From Candidatus Levybacteria bacterium RIFCSPHIGHO2_01_FULL_38_26 (GTDB taxonomy: Bacteria > Patescibacteriota > Microgenomatia > Levybacterales > UBA12049): a stretch of 49,752 bases of DNA. Position numbers and translations under genes: made by a program. The stretch is taken from NCBI GenBank assembly GCA_001782075.1, contig MFNO01000031.1:1-49752 (forward strand), read 5' to 3'. The notes beneath the pieces were generated by a model, which saw nothing but the letters and a program-made list of their open reading frames with translations, had not been told where the DNA came from and made no database searches. Below, in pieces: positions 39,370-47,286 of this stretch (the first letter of the stretch is position 1; each line of letters starts with the position of its first letter).

Positions 39370-40332
39370 ATGGCAGTTAAAAAGAAGGCTCACGCGAAAC
39401 ATAAATCAGCATCAAAAACGCACAAGTTTCACAAAGCTGAAAAGAAGCATGTTTCAGTAGAAGAGGCTTCTGAGGAAAAAGAGACTCCAAAAGTAGTCGT
39501 CCCACAACCAGAGACTTTAGCTGCAGAAAGTAAGCCCGAATTAACTAAAGAGCCATTGGTGTCTGTAGCCAGTCCAGTTGTGATGTCAGCAGGCGTTGTG
39601 GGAGATGATTCTAAAAAAGAGCCAAAGGCTCAATCTGATACACAAAATCCAGACATTCTGCCGTCTAAGCCTGAAGATCAAAAATCCGAAGGTTCACTTT
39701 CAAACTCGCCTCCTAGTTCGTTGTCATCTCAACAGACGCCAGCAGTAACTAGTACTTCAGGTATGGAAGCTAGTCAGGATTCAACTTTTAGTAGCGGTGT
39801 AATAAGAGAAAAGTCAGGACAAGAATCAGAGCCGCAGAGCGTAAATATGGATGAGCCCAAAAAGAAAAAACTATGGATAATTATTGCCGTTGTGGTTCTT
39901 GTTTTGATTTTGGCAGGTGGAGCTTTATGGTATTTTAGAGAAAATGTACTAAAGCAGGTCTTTGCGCCAGATAAGTTGACGCCCACTCCTACACAAGCTG
40001 TGCCTACTCCAGCAACCGATTCTGCGCAAATTGAACTGGATCTTTCAGAGTATTCAATAAAAGTTTTGAACGGAAGCGGTATTGCAGGAGAAGCTGCTAG
40101 AGTACAAGGTATTCTTGAAGATGAAGAGTTTAGCGTAGAGGAGATTGGCAATGCAGATACAGCGGATTACGAAGGCACAGTTATTCAGGCAAAGGAAGAT
40201 GTTTCGGAAGAATTTTTGGACAAACTAAAAGAGTTACTTGAGGAGGAGTTCATTCTTGATGCAAGTGAGGAATTGGAAGAATCGGAAGATGTTGATGTAG
40301 TTATAATCGTGGGAAGTGATAAACAACTTTAG
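39370..40332 (+). CDS. Membrane-anchored LytR C-terminal-domain protein
   Basis: A 320-residue protein. Residues 1-20 are a lysine/histidine-rich cytosolic start. About 20-165 is a disordered Pro/Ser/Glu region. A single membrane helix runs about 167-188 ([20 protein letters not shown]). A Pro/Thr linker and then a LytR_C-type domain (about 228-315) follow, opening with [18 protein letters not shown]. The domain would face the outside. The family is common in CPR; the function is unknown, possibly cell envelope. Confidence 0.72.
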   Translation: MAVKKKAHAKHKSASKTHKFHKAEKKHVSVEEASEEKETPKVVVPQPETLAAESKPELTKEPLVSVASPVVMSAGVVGDDSKKEPKAQSDTQNPDILPSKPEDQKSEGSLSNSPPSSLSSQQTPAVTSTSGMEASQDSTFSSGVIREKSGQESEPQSVNMDEPKKKKLWIIIAVVVLVLILAGGALWYFRENVLKQVFAPDKLTPTPTQAVPTPATDSAQIELDLSEYSIKVLNGSGIAGEAARVQGILEDEEFSVEEIGNADTADYEGTVIQAKEDVSEEFLDKLKELLEEEFILDASEELEESEDVDVVIIVGSDKQL

Positions 40333-40336
40333 CTTC

Positions 40337-40732
40337 ATGGACGATGTAAAAAAATTACCCGATGAATATTGGAGAAAAAAATTAACCCCAGAGCAGTACA
40401 GAGTTCTTCGCGAGAAGGGAACAGAAGCTCCATTTACCGGAAAGTTTTACAAAAATTTCGAGACCGGCATGTATGAATGTGCTGCTTGTGGAAGCCCTCT
40501 TTTTTCCTCAGATACCAAATTCGACAGCGACTGCGGATGGCCGAGTTTTGACAAAAGTCTGGAAGGAAATGTTGAATTTAGAGATGATAATTCTTTGGGG
40601 ATGCAAAGGACAGAGGTTTTGTGCAAAAACTGCGGAGGACACTTAGGTCATTTGTTTAACGACGGTCCGACAGAGACAGGCCAACGCTTCTGCATCAACT
40701 CAGCAGCACTCAATTTTAAACCGAAGAAATAA
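40337..40732 (+). CDS. msrB: Peptide methionine-(R)-sulfoxide reductase
   Basis: Repairs oxidised methionine. The 131-residue protein has two CxxC zinc pairs (ECAACG near 48-51 and [11 protein letters not shown]), GWPSFDKSL, and the catalytic Cys in RFCINSAAL near the C-terminus. ATG 40337 gives the normal start. A GTG at 40316 in the same frame would overlap the upstream gene by 17 nt. Confidence 0.95.
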   Translation: MDDVKKLPDEYWRKKLTPEQYRVLREKGTEAPFTGKFYKNFETGMYECAACGSPLFSSDTKFDSDCGWPSFDKSLEGNVEFRDDNSLGMQRTEVLCKNCGGHLGHLFNDGPTETGQRFCINSAALNFKPKK

Positions 40733-40807
40733 CAGTTTTTTTAAACTCCTTGATTTTTTGATCCCCGGGCGCGTCTTATCAATTCATCTGCCAAGATTAG
40801 TTTTATT

Positions 40808-40843
40808 GACAACTAAAAAATGCGATCGCATAAATTAGTTGTC
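40808..40843. repeat. 36-bp palindrome with GCGATCGC core
   Basis: Outer arms GACAACTAA (40808-40816) and TTAGTTGTC (40835-40843) are exact complements. The centre ATGCGATCGCAT (40820-40831) is a perfect 12-bp palindrome. Only three base pairs (A/A at 40817-40819 against 40832-40834) fail. It lies in the gap between msrB and the small gene at 40918. Its GACAA/TTGTC ends resemble those of the palindromes at 324 and 1212. The rest of the 40733-40917 gap is AT-rich and unremarkable. Confidence 0.85.
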
Positions 40844-40917
40844 CATTGCAGATTTGGGCTTTAAAATTTGTGATTTGCTTTTATGCTATGATAAAATAGT
40901 TTTTTAATTTCTGAAAA

Positions 40918-41247
40918 ATGAGAGAGCGGGAATCGAAAACACCAGAAATTTTCTTCTTTACTTTTGTGTGCTCCGAAGAGAGACTTGGAGAAGTAGATAA
41001 AGAAGTTGACAAGATTGGTGGTATTAGTATCGATAGAGAGTTTTTTGGGGCTGAGGGAAAATTTCATTTTAAAAATGGGAATATTACTAAAGAAATAGAA
41101 GGAAGTCTAGTAAGTGGACTAGCATTTGGAAATAGTCTTAGTCATTTCTGTATTTCTATGAGGGAGAAGGAAATTGCAGGACACTCTGCTGAGTTACCAA
41201 TATTTCATAACAAGGGTAAAATTATTAGACCTAAAGAGAGGGGTTAA
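40918..41247 (+). CDS. Small orphan protein
   Basis: A 109-residue protein (MRERESKTPEIFFFTFVCSE...) with alternating beta segments: IFFFTFVCSEE, GKFHFKNGNI, ISMREKEIAGHSAELPIF. It looks like a small all-beta or alpha-beta domain. No family is recognised. TATGAT/TAAAAT boxes lie upstream after the 36-bp palindrome. The stop overlaps the end of the convergent ABC exporter gene by 4 nt. Confidence 0.45.
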   Translation: MRERESKTPEIFFFTFVCSEERLGEVDKEVDKIGGISIDREFFGAEGKFHFKNGNITKEIEGSLVSGLAFGNSLSHFCISMREKEIAGHSAELPIFHNKGKIIRPKERG

Positions 41248-43013
41248 TATATCTCAAACTTCTCAAGTAATTTCTTATTTCCGGCGATTTGGTATTGGAG
41301 AAGATCTTGATACAGTCCCGGGTTTTTTGCCAGATCATAAGGTGTGCCGCTGTCAACGACTGTTCCATTATCAATAACTATTATTTTGTCTACGTTTTGT
41401 ATAGTTGAAAATCTATGGGCTATAATAATTACCAACTTATCTTTCATTAAGTTCGCTAAGGCGTCCTGAACTTCTTTTTCGGATTTTGCATCCAGCGACG
41501 ATGTTGCTTCATCAAGGATCAAAATAGGTGAGTTTTTGAGAATCGCCCTTGATATCTGGATTCTTTGTTTTTGTCCGCCTGAGAGCTTCACTCCTCGCTC
41601 GCCAACTTGCGACTCAATTCCGTTTGGCAATTTCTTCACAAATTCATAGGCGTTAGCTAGTTTAAGAGCCTTTATTATATCTTTTTCAGTTGCGCTGATG
41701 CTTCCATACGTTATGTTTTCCCGTACGGTTGAAGAGAATAGTTCATTTTCTTGAAAAACAAGGGCGATATTATTTCTGATGAAAGAGTGAGAAAGTTCTT
41801 TGTATTTTTTGTCTTTAAGCAATATGTCGCCAGATGACGGTTCATAAAACTTAAGAATCAAGTTAACAATTGTTGTTTTGCCAGCTCCGCTATGGCCGAC
41901 AAGCGCTACCTTCTCGTTCGTGTTTATTCGAAACGTTACATCATTCAGCACTGAATTGGATTTTTCATAAGAAAAGCTGATTTTCCTAAATGAGATAGTA
42001 GGATTTTTGATTTTTGCTGCGATAAAGTTTGTGGTATAGTTTTCTTTTGATGGAAGGCCCAATATTTCAAAGTATTCTTTCGATCCTGTTTCCGCCATTT
42101 GAAGCTCTGTCAAGATAAATGACATCGCAAATAGGGGAAGCCTGGCTTGATTGACAAGCTGGAGGATAAGCACCATTTCTCCAATCGAGAGACTGCCGTT
42201 GAAAGTATTGTAAAATACAATAATATTTATGGCAAAAAGAATTATATTAAGCGATAAGCCCCTGAAGAAGTTAAATATATGGAAAGTTCTGCTTTGGACA
42301 GCATAGATCTTGTTACTTTTATCGAGGTTTTTAGATAGAGTACCAAACTCGACTTTCTCCATGATAAAGCCTTTGACGAGTTTTATATTGGAGATGACTT
42401 CTTGAATCCTTCCTCTTGTTGAGTCTTCTATCTGATTTTTCTTTACTTCCTCCTTGCCCCATTTGACAGTCGAATAGTAGCTAAGTAAAAGGTAAATAGG
42501 GAAGAGGATGAATGTAAAAAAAGCAATGGGCAGATTGTAGTAAGCAAGAACAGCGATTGTAAATGCGCTCTGCAGAAATGTAGGCAAAATAAAATTGGTT
42601 GCTGTATTTAGGAATTGTTGGGTGGATGAAATACCCCGCGAGAGCTGATTTACAATTTTTCCCGAGACTTCTGAATCAAAATAGCTTTGGGGAAGTTTGA
42701 GTACTTTGTCGTAAAACCTTTCTGTAAGGAATTTTCTGATTCTGCCTCCGAAATGGTCTCCAACCCTGTCGCTAACTGTTGTTATGGCAAGACTTAAAAA
42801 GTTCATCACAAAGGCGAGGATAATTAGAAAAATTAGTCTTTCAATATCTCCGCCCTCGCTTTGAATTTGAGCCACAATCTCATCGACAATAAATTTAGAA
42901 AGCACCGGTGCTACCAGCGCAAGAGTAGAGGAAAGAAGGATTAGAATCGCCAAAATCCAGACGAGATGATGGAGGGGTTTTGAGATTTTGATGATATTTA
43001 AAATATTCCGCAT
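41244..43013 (-). CDS. ABC exporter, fused permease-ATPase (MsbA/lipid-drug type)
   Basis: A 589-residue half-transporter. Six membrane segments occupy about residues 15-300. The nucleotide-binding domain has Walker A GHSGAGKTT (about 370), signature LSGGQKQR (about 476) and Walker B ILILDEATSSLD (about 495), then the H-loop IIAHRFST. It would act as a homodimer exporting lipid, peptide or drug; the substrate is unknown. On the minus strand a TATAAT lies 10 nt before the ATG. Confidence 0.9.
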   Translation of the reverse strand: MRNILNIIKISKPLHHLVWILAILILLSSTLALVAPVLSKFIVDEIVAQIQSEGGDIERLIFLIILAFVMNFLSLAITTVSDRVGDHFGGRIRKFLTERFYDKVLKLPQSYFDSEVSGKIVNQLSRGISSTQQFLNTATNFILPTFLQSAFTIAVLAYYNLPIAFFTFILFPIYLLLSYYSTVKWGKEEVKKNQIEDSTRGRIQEVISNIKLVKGFIMEKVEFGTLSKNLDKSNKIYAVQSRTFHIFNFFRGLSLNIILFAINIIVFYNTFNGSLSIGEMVLILQLVNQARLPLFAMSFILTELQMAETGSKEYFEILGLPSKENYTTNFIAAKIKNPTISFRKISFSYEKSNSVLNDVTFRINTNEKVALVGHSGAGKTTIVNLILKFYEPSSGDILLKDKKYKELSHSFIRNNIALVFQENELFSSTVRENITYGSISATEKDIIKALKLANAYEFVKKLPNGIESQVGERGVKLSGGQKQRIQISRAILKNSPILILDEATSSLDAKSEKEVQDALANLMKDKLVIIIAHRFSTIQNVDKIIVIDNGTVVDSGTPYDLAKNPGLYQDLLQYQIAGNKKLLEKFEIY

Positions 43014-43132
43014 AGCAATCTATATTATAATGCATTTTGCTTTAAAGAGCTCGAAGTAAATCTTATAAGAAAATCATTTGTTGCAAATTTCTTGAATTAC
43101 TGATAGCGTAGTAATTAGAATTTATTATTCTG

Positions 43133-43144
43133 GAAGGAGGTGAT
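43133..43144 (+). promoter_or_regulatory. Near-perfect Shine-Dalgarno of the DUF378 gene
   Basis: GAAGGAGGTGAT matches the full anti-SD complement, about 7 nt before ATG 43151. The 16S rRNA tail of this organism should therefore keep the normal CCUCC. Confidence 0.8.
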
Positions 43145-43150
43145 TTATAA

Positions 43151-43363
43151 ATGAAAATGCTTCACATGACTGCGTTTATTCTTGTAATTGTTGGGGCGGT
43201 CAATTGGGGCTTGCTAGGTCTTTTAAATTTTAACCTTGTTAATGTAATTTTATCTTCAGTCCCAGGGGTTGAGCAGATAGTTTATATCCTAGTTGGAGTT
43301 TCTGGAGTTTATCTTGCAGCGACCCATATGAATGACTGCAAGGTTTGTTCTGCCAAAGCATAA
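43151..43363 (+). CDS. DUF378 small membrane protein
   Basis: A 70-residue protein with two membrane helices: LHMTAFILVIVGAVNWGLLGL, which contains the family NWGLLG motif, and IVYILVGVSGVYLAA. It ends in a short tail with two cysteines (DCKVCSAKA). It matches the DUF378 pattern. The function is unknown. It has the strongest ribosome-binding site in the window, suggesting high translation. Neighbours on both sides are on the minus strand. Confidence 0.85.
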   Translation: MKMLHMTAFILVIVGAVNWGLLGLLNFNLVNVILSSVPGVEQIVYILVGVSGVYLAATHMNDCKVCSAKA

Positions 43364-43426
43364 GCTTATCGCATCAACAATCCATATAGCATAAAGTATA
43401 TGAAGGAATTGATCCTGCGATAAATA

Positions 43427-43960
43427 TTATTGGGGTTTTTCGATGGATTCTAGCTGTGATTTTATTTGTGTTTCGTTTTCCGACCCGTAGCTTATTACTG
43501 CCACATCCCCGTCTTTAATCGGAGTGAGTAACAAGTCTTCTTTTTTTATTCCGTTGAGATAAAATTTGAGAGTCGAATTTGGCGTTGCGCAAAAAGTTTC
43601 ATTTGTGCCCGTTGTCAGACAATTTTTATCTAGTTTGAAAGGCAGCGTTAGGAAAAAATTCATCCATGTTTTTCCCTCTTTTTTGACATGCACGACGGAT
43701 GGATCAGAAGCCTCGATGTAAACATCTTCAGAGAGGTTGTGGTACATAGGCGCAGTAAAAACTCGTTTTGTCCCATTGGTAAAAATCGCGAATCTTGCTT
43801 TGTAATCTACATTTTTTGGTGCTATTAAAGCAGGAGAGGGAGTTGATATAGCAGAAGTTTTTTTAGGAGAATCCGTTTGATTTAGAAAAAGAAGTTTTAT
43901 GGGAATTAATACCAAAACTGTTATAAATCCAATTATTATTAAGATGTAAGTTTTTCTCAT
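43427..43960 (-). CDS. Membrane-anchored extracytoplasmic orphan protein
   Basis: A 177-residue protein with an N-terminal signal anchor (about 5-26, ILIIIGFITVLVLIPIKLLF), a Ser/Thr/Pro linker, and a beta-rich outer domain with DYKARFAIFTNGTKRVF and GDVAVISYGSE. The pattern is like other CPR surface proteins with a small beta domain, but I do not recognise a family. It lies directly downstream of the sugar-dehydrogenase-like gene on the same strand (14 nt), so probably one transcript. Confidence 0.5.
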   Translation of the reverse strand: MRKTYILIIIGFITVLVLIPIKLLFLNQTDSPKKTSAISTPSPALIAPKNVDYKARFAIFTNGTKRVFTAPMYHNLSEDVYIEASDPSVVHVKKEGKTWMNFFLTLPFKLDKNCLTTGTNETFCATPNSTLKFYLNGIKKEDLLLTPIKDGDVAVISYGSENETQIKSQLESIEKPQ

Positions 43961-43974
43961 GCTTTGGGCAAATT

Positions 43975-45177
43975 TTATAATTTGCTTGGATTTACTCTGA
44001 TTATTTTATCATCATCAATTATAGGATTGCCGCGGCCGTCGCGATTGCTTGTTGTAATATATAAAAGATTATCAGGACCCAAGATTACTTCTCGAAGTCT
44101 GCCGAAATCTGTTTTGAAATGCTCGTTTAGTGAGATTTTTTCGTCATTTGTTATAACCGCCTGCCCGCCATCGCTGCGCTCAGGCGCTGGCAGGCGGGAT
44201 TCATATAGAGCTTGACCTCTTAGTCCTGCGAAAAATAGAGAATTGTTTACAAAAGCCGCTCCTGCGGGAGCCCAGGTATCGTTTCCGGAATGAAGTTTTG
44301 GAGTTTCCATTCCGGTTCTTGTTTCATCTCCTTGGATAATCTGCCAGCCGTAATTTCTGCCTCTTTCTATCAAATTAAGCTCGTCCAACCCAGATAGCAC
44401 TCCGGATCTGCCGTGTTCTGTTGACCAAAGATTCCCGTTTTCATCCCAGGCAAGTCCTTGCGGGTTTCGGTGTCCATATGAATATACGGCGTTACCAAAT
44501 GGATTTCCAGACGCAGGATCGCCAGAATCTGCAACTCTTAGGATTTTTCCAGCCAAGCTTTTTGTGTTTTGGGCAAGAGATGGATTTTGTGCGTCTCCAG
44601 TTGTTATGTACAGGAAATTATCAGGGCCGAATTTTATTCTGCCTCCATTGTGGTTTGGCGCTCCAGGAATCTCATCCACAATAATTTCCTCATCTTGTAG
44701 CTGTCCGTTTTCATAGGTCATTCTGACCACTCGATTTAGCGTTTGCCCCCCGCTTTCTGCGTAGGTATAGTATAAGTAAACATAATTATTGGAAGAAAAA
44801 TTTGGATGAAGTGTTATTCCAAGAAGCCCTCCTTCGCCAATTTCTCTCACATTTTCAAGCGTAGCAATAGGTTGCTCTTGAAGTGTTCCGTCGTTTTTGA
44901 CGAATCTCACTCTGCCTGGTCGTTCTGTCACAAGTATTGACTGATCTGGTAAAAAGACCAGAGCCCATGGCGTGTCTAAATTCTCCGCGACTACCGCAAA
45001 CATTGGAGCATCTTCAGGCGGTTCGGTATTAGTTGCTCCAGGCGTAGATGTTGGAGCGCTTGTCATGTTTGACTCGCTGTTAAGTGAAGATGTTGAAAAA
45101 AACAGAGTGGTAATAGCAAGGGCTATAACGAATATAACCAGCAAGATGGCAAGGGGAAGCAATAATTTTTTTACCAT
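43975..45177 (-). CDS. PQQ-type aldose sugar dehydrogenase-like protein
   Basis: A 400-residue surface protein: signal anchor about 4-28, a Thr/Pro linker, then a six-bladed propeller of the glucose/sorbosone dehydrogenase family. Family segments include LDTPWALVFLPDQSILVTER, GLLGITLHPNF, HNGGRIKFGPDNFLYITTGD and SYGHRNPQGLAW, plus EHGRSGVLSGLDELN and YGWQ. It would oxidise sugars with PQQ if the cofactor is available; no PQQ biosynthesis genes are in the window. A palindromic repeat is read in frame as ESRLPAPERSDGGQA in the last blade. Confidence 0.8.
   Translation of the reverse strand: MVKKLLLPLAILLVIFVIALAITTLFFSTSSLNSESNMTSAPTSTPGATNTEPPEDAPMFAVVAENLDTPWALVFLPDQSILVTERPGRVRFVKNDGTLQEQPIATLENVREIGEGGLLGITLHPNFSSNNYVYLYYTYAESGGQTLNRVVRMTYENGQLQDEEIIVDEIPGAPNHNGGRIKFGPDNFLYITTGDAQNPSLAQNTKSLAGKILRVADSGDPASGNPFGNAVYSYGHRNPQGLAWDENGNLWSTEHGRSGVLSGLDELNLIERGRNYGWQIIQGDETRTGMETPKLHSGNDTWAPAGAAFVNNSLFFAGLRGQALYESRLPAPERSDGGQAVITNDEKISLNEHFKTDFGRLREVILGPDNLLYITTSNRDGRGNPIIDDDKIIRVNPSKL
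44157..44197. repeat. 41-bp palindrome inside the sugar dehydrogenase gene
   Basis: CCGCCTGCC (44157-44165) and GGCAGGCGG (44189-44197) are perfect inverted repeats around a GC-rich 23-nt loop. It is GC-rich against an AT-rich gene. It resembles the inner palindrome of 30946-31045. Confidence 0.85.
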
Positions 45178-45185
45178 ACATAACC

Positions 45186-45191
45186 ATTATA
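45186..45191 (-). promoter_or_regulatory. -10 box of the sugar dehydrogenase gene
   Basis: On the minus strand TATAAT ends 8 nt before the ATG at 45177. It is divergent from the next promoter, within a 67-bp intergenic region. Confidence 0.5.
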
Positions 45192-45207
45192 TACGATATG
45201 TCAAACA

Positions 45208-45236
45208 TTGACATGCTTGAAAAATATTTATACCAT
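45208..45236 (+). promoter_or_regulatory. Promoter of the thioredoxin-like gene
   Basis: TTGACA (45208-45213), a 17-nt spacer and TACCAT (45231-45236), 8 nt before the ATG at 45245. This is one of the few clear -35 boxes in the window. Confidence 0.55.
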
Positions 45237-45244
45237 AAGGCTAG

Positions 45245-45688
45245 ATGAAAAAACTAAAGAGCAAAAAAAACAGTTTTATTTTATTTGTTATTGTAGCAGC
45301 AACTATTCTTGCGATACCAGTTCTAAATAGTCTGCAAAATTCCACTTCGGAAACGTCGGCTCAAACACGACAATTAGCTCCGCATTATATAGAATACTCA
45401 GAAGAAAATCTTGCCAATGCGCTTCAAAACGAACGCGTGGTATTGTATTTTTGGGCGCCATGGTGCAGTACTTGCAGTGTACTTGACGATGAGCTTATGG
45501 AAAGAAGCAGTGAGTTGCCCGATGATGTCACGATTATCAAAGTAAATTTTGATACCCAAAAAGACTTAAAGCAAAAATATTTTGTAACCACCCAGCATGC
45601 CCTGGTGCAAATTGATAGAAACGGTAATGAAATTGACAAATGGGTTGGAGGAGACGTTGATTTTTTGAAAAAGATGCTTAGCTATTGA
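45245..45688 (+). CDS. Membrane-anchored thioredoxin-like protein
   Basis: A 147-residue protein with an N-terminal signal anchor (about 10-28) and an external thioredoxin domain. The active site WAPWCSTCSV has the redox pair Cys74 and Cys77, and DDVTIIKVNFDTQKDLKQKYFV is the usual next strand-helix. The conserved cis-Pro seems absent (TTQHALVQID). It probably reduces or forms disulfides in surface proteins. It precedes the zinc protease gene, which has cysteines in its mature part. Confidence 0.82.
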   Translation: MKKLKSKKNSFILFVIVAATILAIPVLNSLQNSTSETSAQTRQLAPHYIEYSEENLANALQNERVVLYFWAPWCSTCSVLDDELMERSSELPDDVTIIKVNFDTQKDLKQKYFVTTQHALVQIDRNGNEIDKWVGGDVDFLKKMLSY

Positions 45689-45713
45689 CAAGGATTTGTT
45701 GGATTGTTAACAT
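45685..45713 (+). promoter_or_regulatory. Promoter of the zinc protease gene
   Basis: TTGACA (45685-45690), a 17-nt spacer, then TAACAT (45708-45713), 12 nt before the ATG at 45726. It overlaps the end of the thioredoxin-like gene. Confidence 0.5.
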
Positions 45714-45725
45714 AAATGTATTCTA

Positions 45726-46619
45726 ATGAAGAGCTATTTTCTTGTTGCTGCTTTTACTCTTCTCATCTTTGTATTGGTCGAAAATGTTCTGGCCGCCCCC
45801 ACGCAACCGGAAGCGCCTGTTACACCAAACGCGCCAAGTTCACCGAATACTCCTAATAAAACATTTTTTTTGCCAAAAGATGCAGTAAAGATTTCAGAGG
45901 ACTTGTTCCGACTTAGGTCTGCAAAAGATCCGGGAACCAATGAGAGCGTTGAGGGATACGCAATTATCCATAAGAAAGCACACCTTAGAGATGCGTTCGG
46001 AGCTGCTCCTGCCAGGGTGAGTCGTCCGGCAAAACTCTCAGGAAGCACTTGTTATGGCTACCTAGCAAGCGGAGCGAAGTGGAAGCAGGTTGAGCCATGG
46101 GTTGTAAATCCAGCGAACGGGAGCGGCGTTTCCGATAATGATGTTTTTGATGTCTTCTCCTCAAGCATTTCAAAATGGGAAGACGCAACAGATGGAAATA
46201 TTGGAAACGGGGCTGGTGTAAATGTAATTGGAAATGGTACGTCAACTTCCTCTGTGCTTGAAGCAGATACTGTTTCACCAGACAACTTAAATGAGGCGTA
46301 TTTTGGGGCAATTGAGGATTCGGATACGATTGCGGTGACAATCGTTTGGGGTATTTTTTCAGGACCAACGCGTAATAGAGCGTTGGTTGAATGGGATCAA
46401 ATATACAATACTGTATATGAGTGGTCATCAACTGGCGAGGCAAACAAAATGGATTTGGACAATATAGTAACACACGAGATAGGGCACAGCTTTGGGATGA
46501 ATGATCTATATAAAAGTTTTTGTTCAAGTCAGACAATGTATGGATATGCTGACTTTGGCGAGACAATGAAAAGAACTCTTGAGGCGGGCGACATAAACGG
46601 CATCAATAAACTCTATTAA
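45726..46619 (+). CDS. Secreted matrixin-like zinc metalloprotease
   Basis: A 297-residue secreted protein: signal peptide about 1-23 (ending LAAP), a Pro/Asn-rich linker, then a protease domain. HEIGHSFGMND (His250, Glu251, His254) carries the zinc site with Asp in the third-ligand position of the metzincin pattern. SSQTMYGYAD could be the Met-turn. Two cysteines (STCYG, KSFCSS) may form a disulfide. The target is unknown. It could shed or mature surface proteins. Confidence 0.78.
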   Translation: MKSYFLVAAFTLLIFVLVENVLAAPTQPEAPVTPNAPSSPNTPNKTFFLPKDAVKISEDLFRLRSAKDPGTNESVEGYAIIHKKAHLRDAFGAAPARVSRPAKLSGSTCYGYLASGAKWKQVEPWVVNPANGSGVSDNDVFDVFSSSISKWEDATDGNIGNGAGVNVIGNGTSTSSVLEADTVSPDNLNEAYFGAIEDSDTIAVTIVWGIFSGPTRNRALVEWDQIYNTVYEWSSTGEANKMDLDNIVTHEIGHSFGMNDLYKSFCSSQTMYGYADFGETMKRTLEAGDINGINKLY

Positions 46620-46692
46620 ATTTGTATTGCTTTTTGGAATTTTTCTGCTAATATAAAACTGTAATTTGCTGTAGGATTTATTTAGTTAATTT

Positions 46693-47286
46693 ATGATTGA
46701 ATCCCTCCGTAGAAGATTAGGAAGAGATGGTAAGACGGAAAAAAGCCCTGCTCCTTCAAGTAACCTCGAACAGATAGAAGATATTGCAGGTAATTCAGGA
46801 AACATATGGCATGATAACAAGGGAGATAAAAGAGATCGGTTCGGAGCTAAAGGGAAGGAGATTTTGCCTCTTGTAGCATCAGAGCTTCAAAAACCGGGGT
46901 ATTTTGAAAACTTAAGCATAGATACTCATTACAAAGTGTTGCGTTTGTTGGGATCACAAGTTGAAAAAGAAAAAGAAGTTAAGGATTTTAGGGAGGCTTC
47001 GGATTCTTCGCATGGGATTATTTTTGGATATATAAGCGGTTTTGTAGAACACATTAGGACTTCTCAGATGAAGGAAAACAGCCAAAGAAGCGATCCAAAT
47101 ATTACAATTGCTCGTCATATGAGAGCTAATTCCGGTATTCCGTGGGACTGTCTCCGCGAAGCTCTAGAGGAGATTGGAATTATTGAGAGACCTGTTTGGA
47201 GAGGAGATGGAGAGGGAGACCAATTTGCTACATATAAAAAACTGTTTGCCCAGTTAGAGCAAGAGAGGAATGGAAACAAGCAATAA
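46693..47286 (+). CDS. Orphan protein upstream of purD
   Basis: A 197-residue soluble, helical protein (MIESLRRRLGRDGKTEK...) with a disordered first 40 residues. The core includes KGKEILPLVASELQKPGYFE, SHGIIFGYISGFVEHIRTS and WDCLREALEEIGIIERPVW. No family is recognised. Its stop lies 17 nt inside the purD frame if that gene starts at 47270, so the two are likely co-transcribed. Confidence 0.5.
   Translation: MIESLRRRLGRDGKTEKSPAPSSNLEQIEDIAGNSGNIWHDNKGDKRDRFGAKGKEILPLVASELQKPGYFENLSIDTHYKVLRLLGSQVEKEKEVKDFREASDSSHGIIFGYISGFVEHIRTSQMKENSQRSDPNITIARHMRANSGIPWDCLREALEEIGIIERPVWRGDGEGDQFATYKKLFAQLEQERNGNKQ

Noticed and set aside
40820-40831. GCGATCGC as evidence of cyanobacterial HIP1 and cyanobacterial origin
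   Set aside because: There is one copy only, and the gene content is not cyanobacterial.
45985-46566. 193-residue minus-strand frame inside the zinc protease gene
   Set aside because: It is Leu/Pro/His/Arg-rich shadow coding opposite a protein with a signal peptide and zinc motif.
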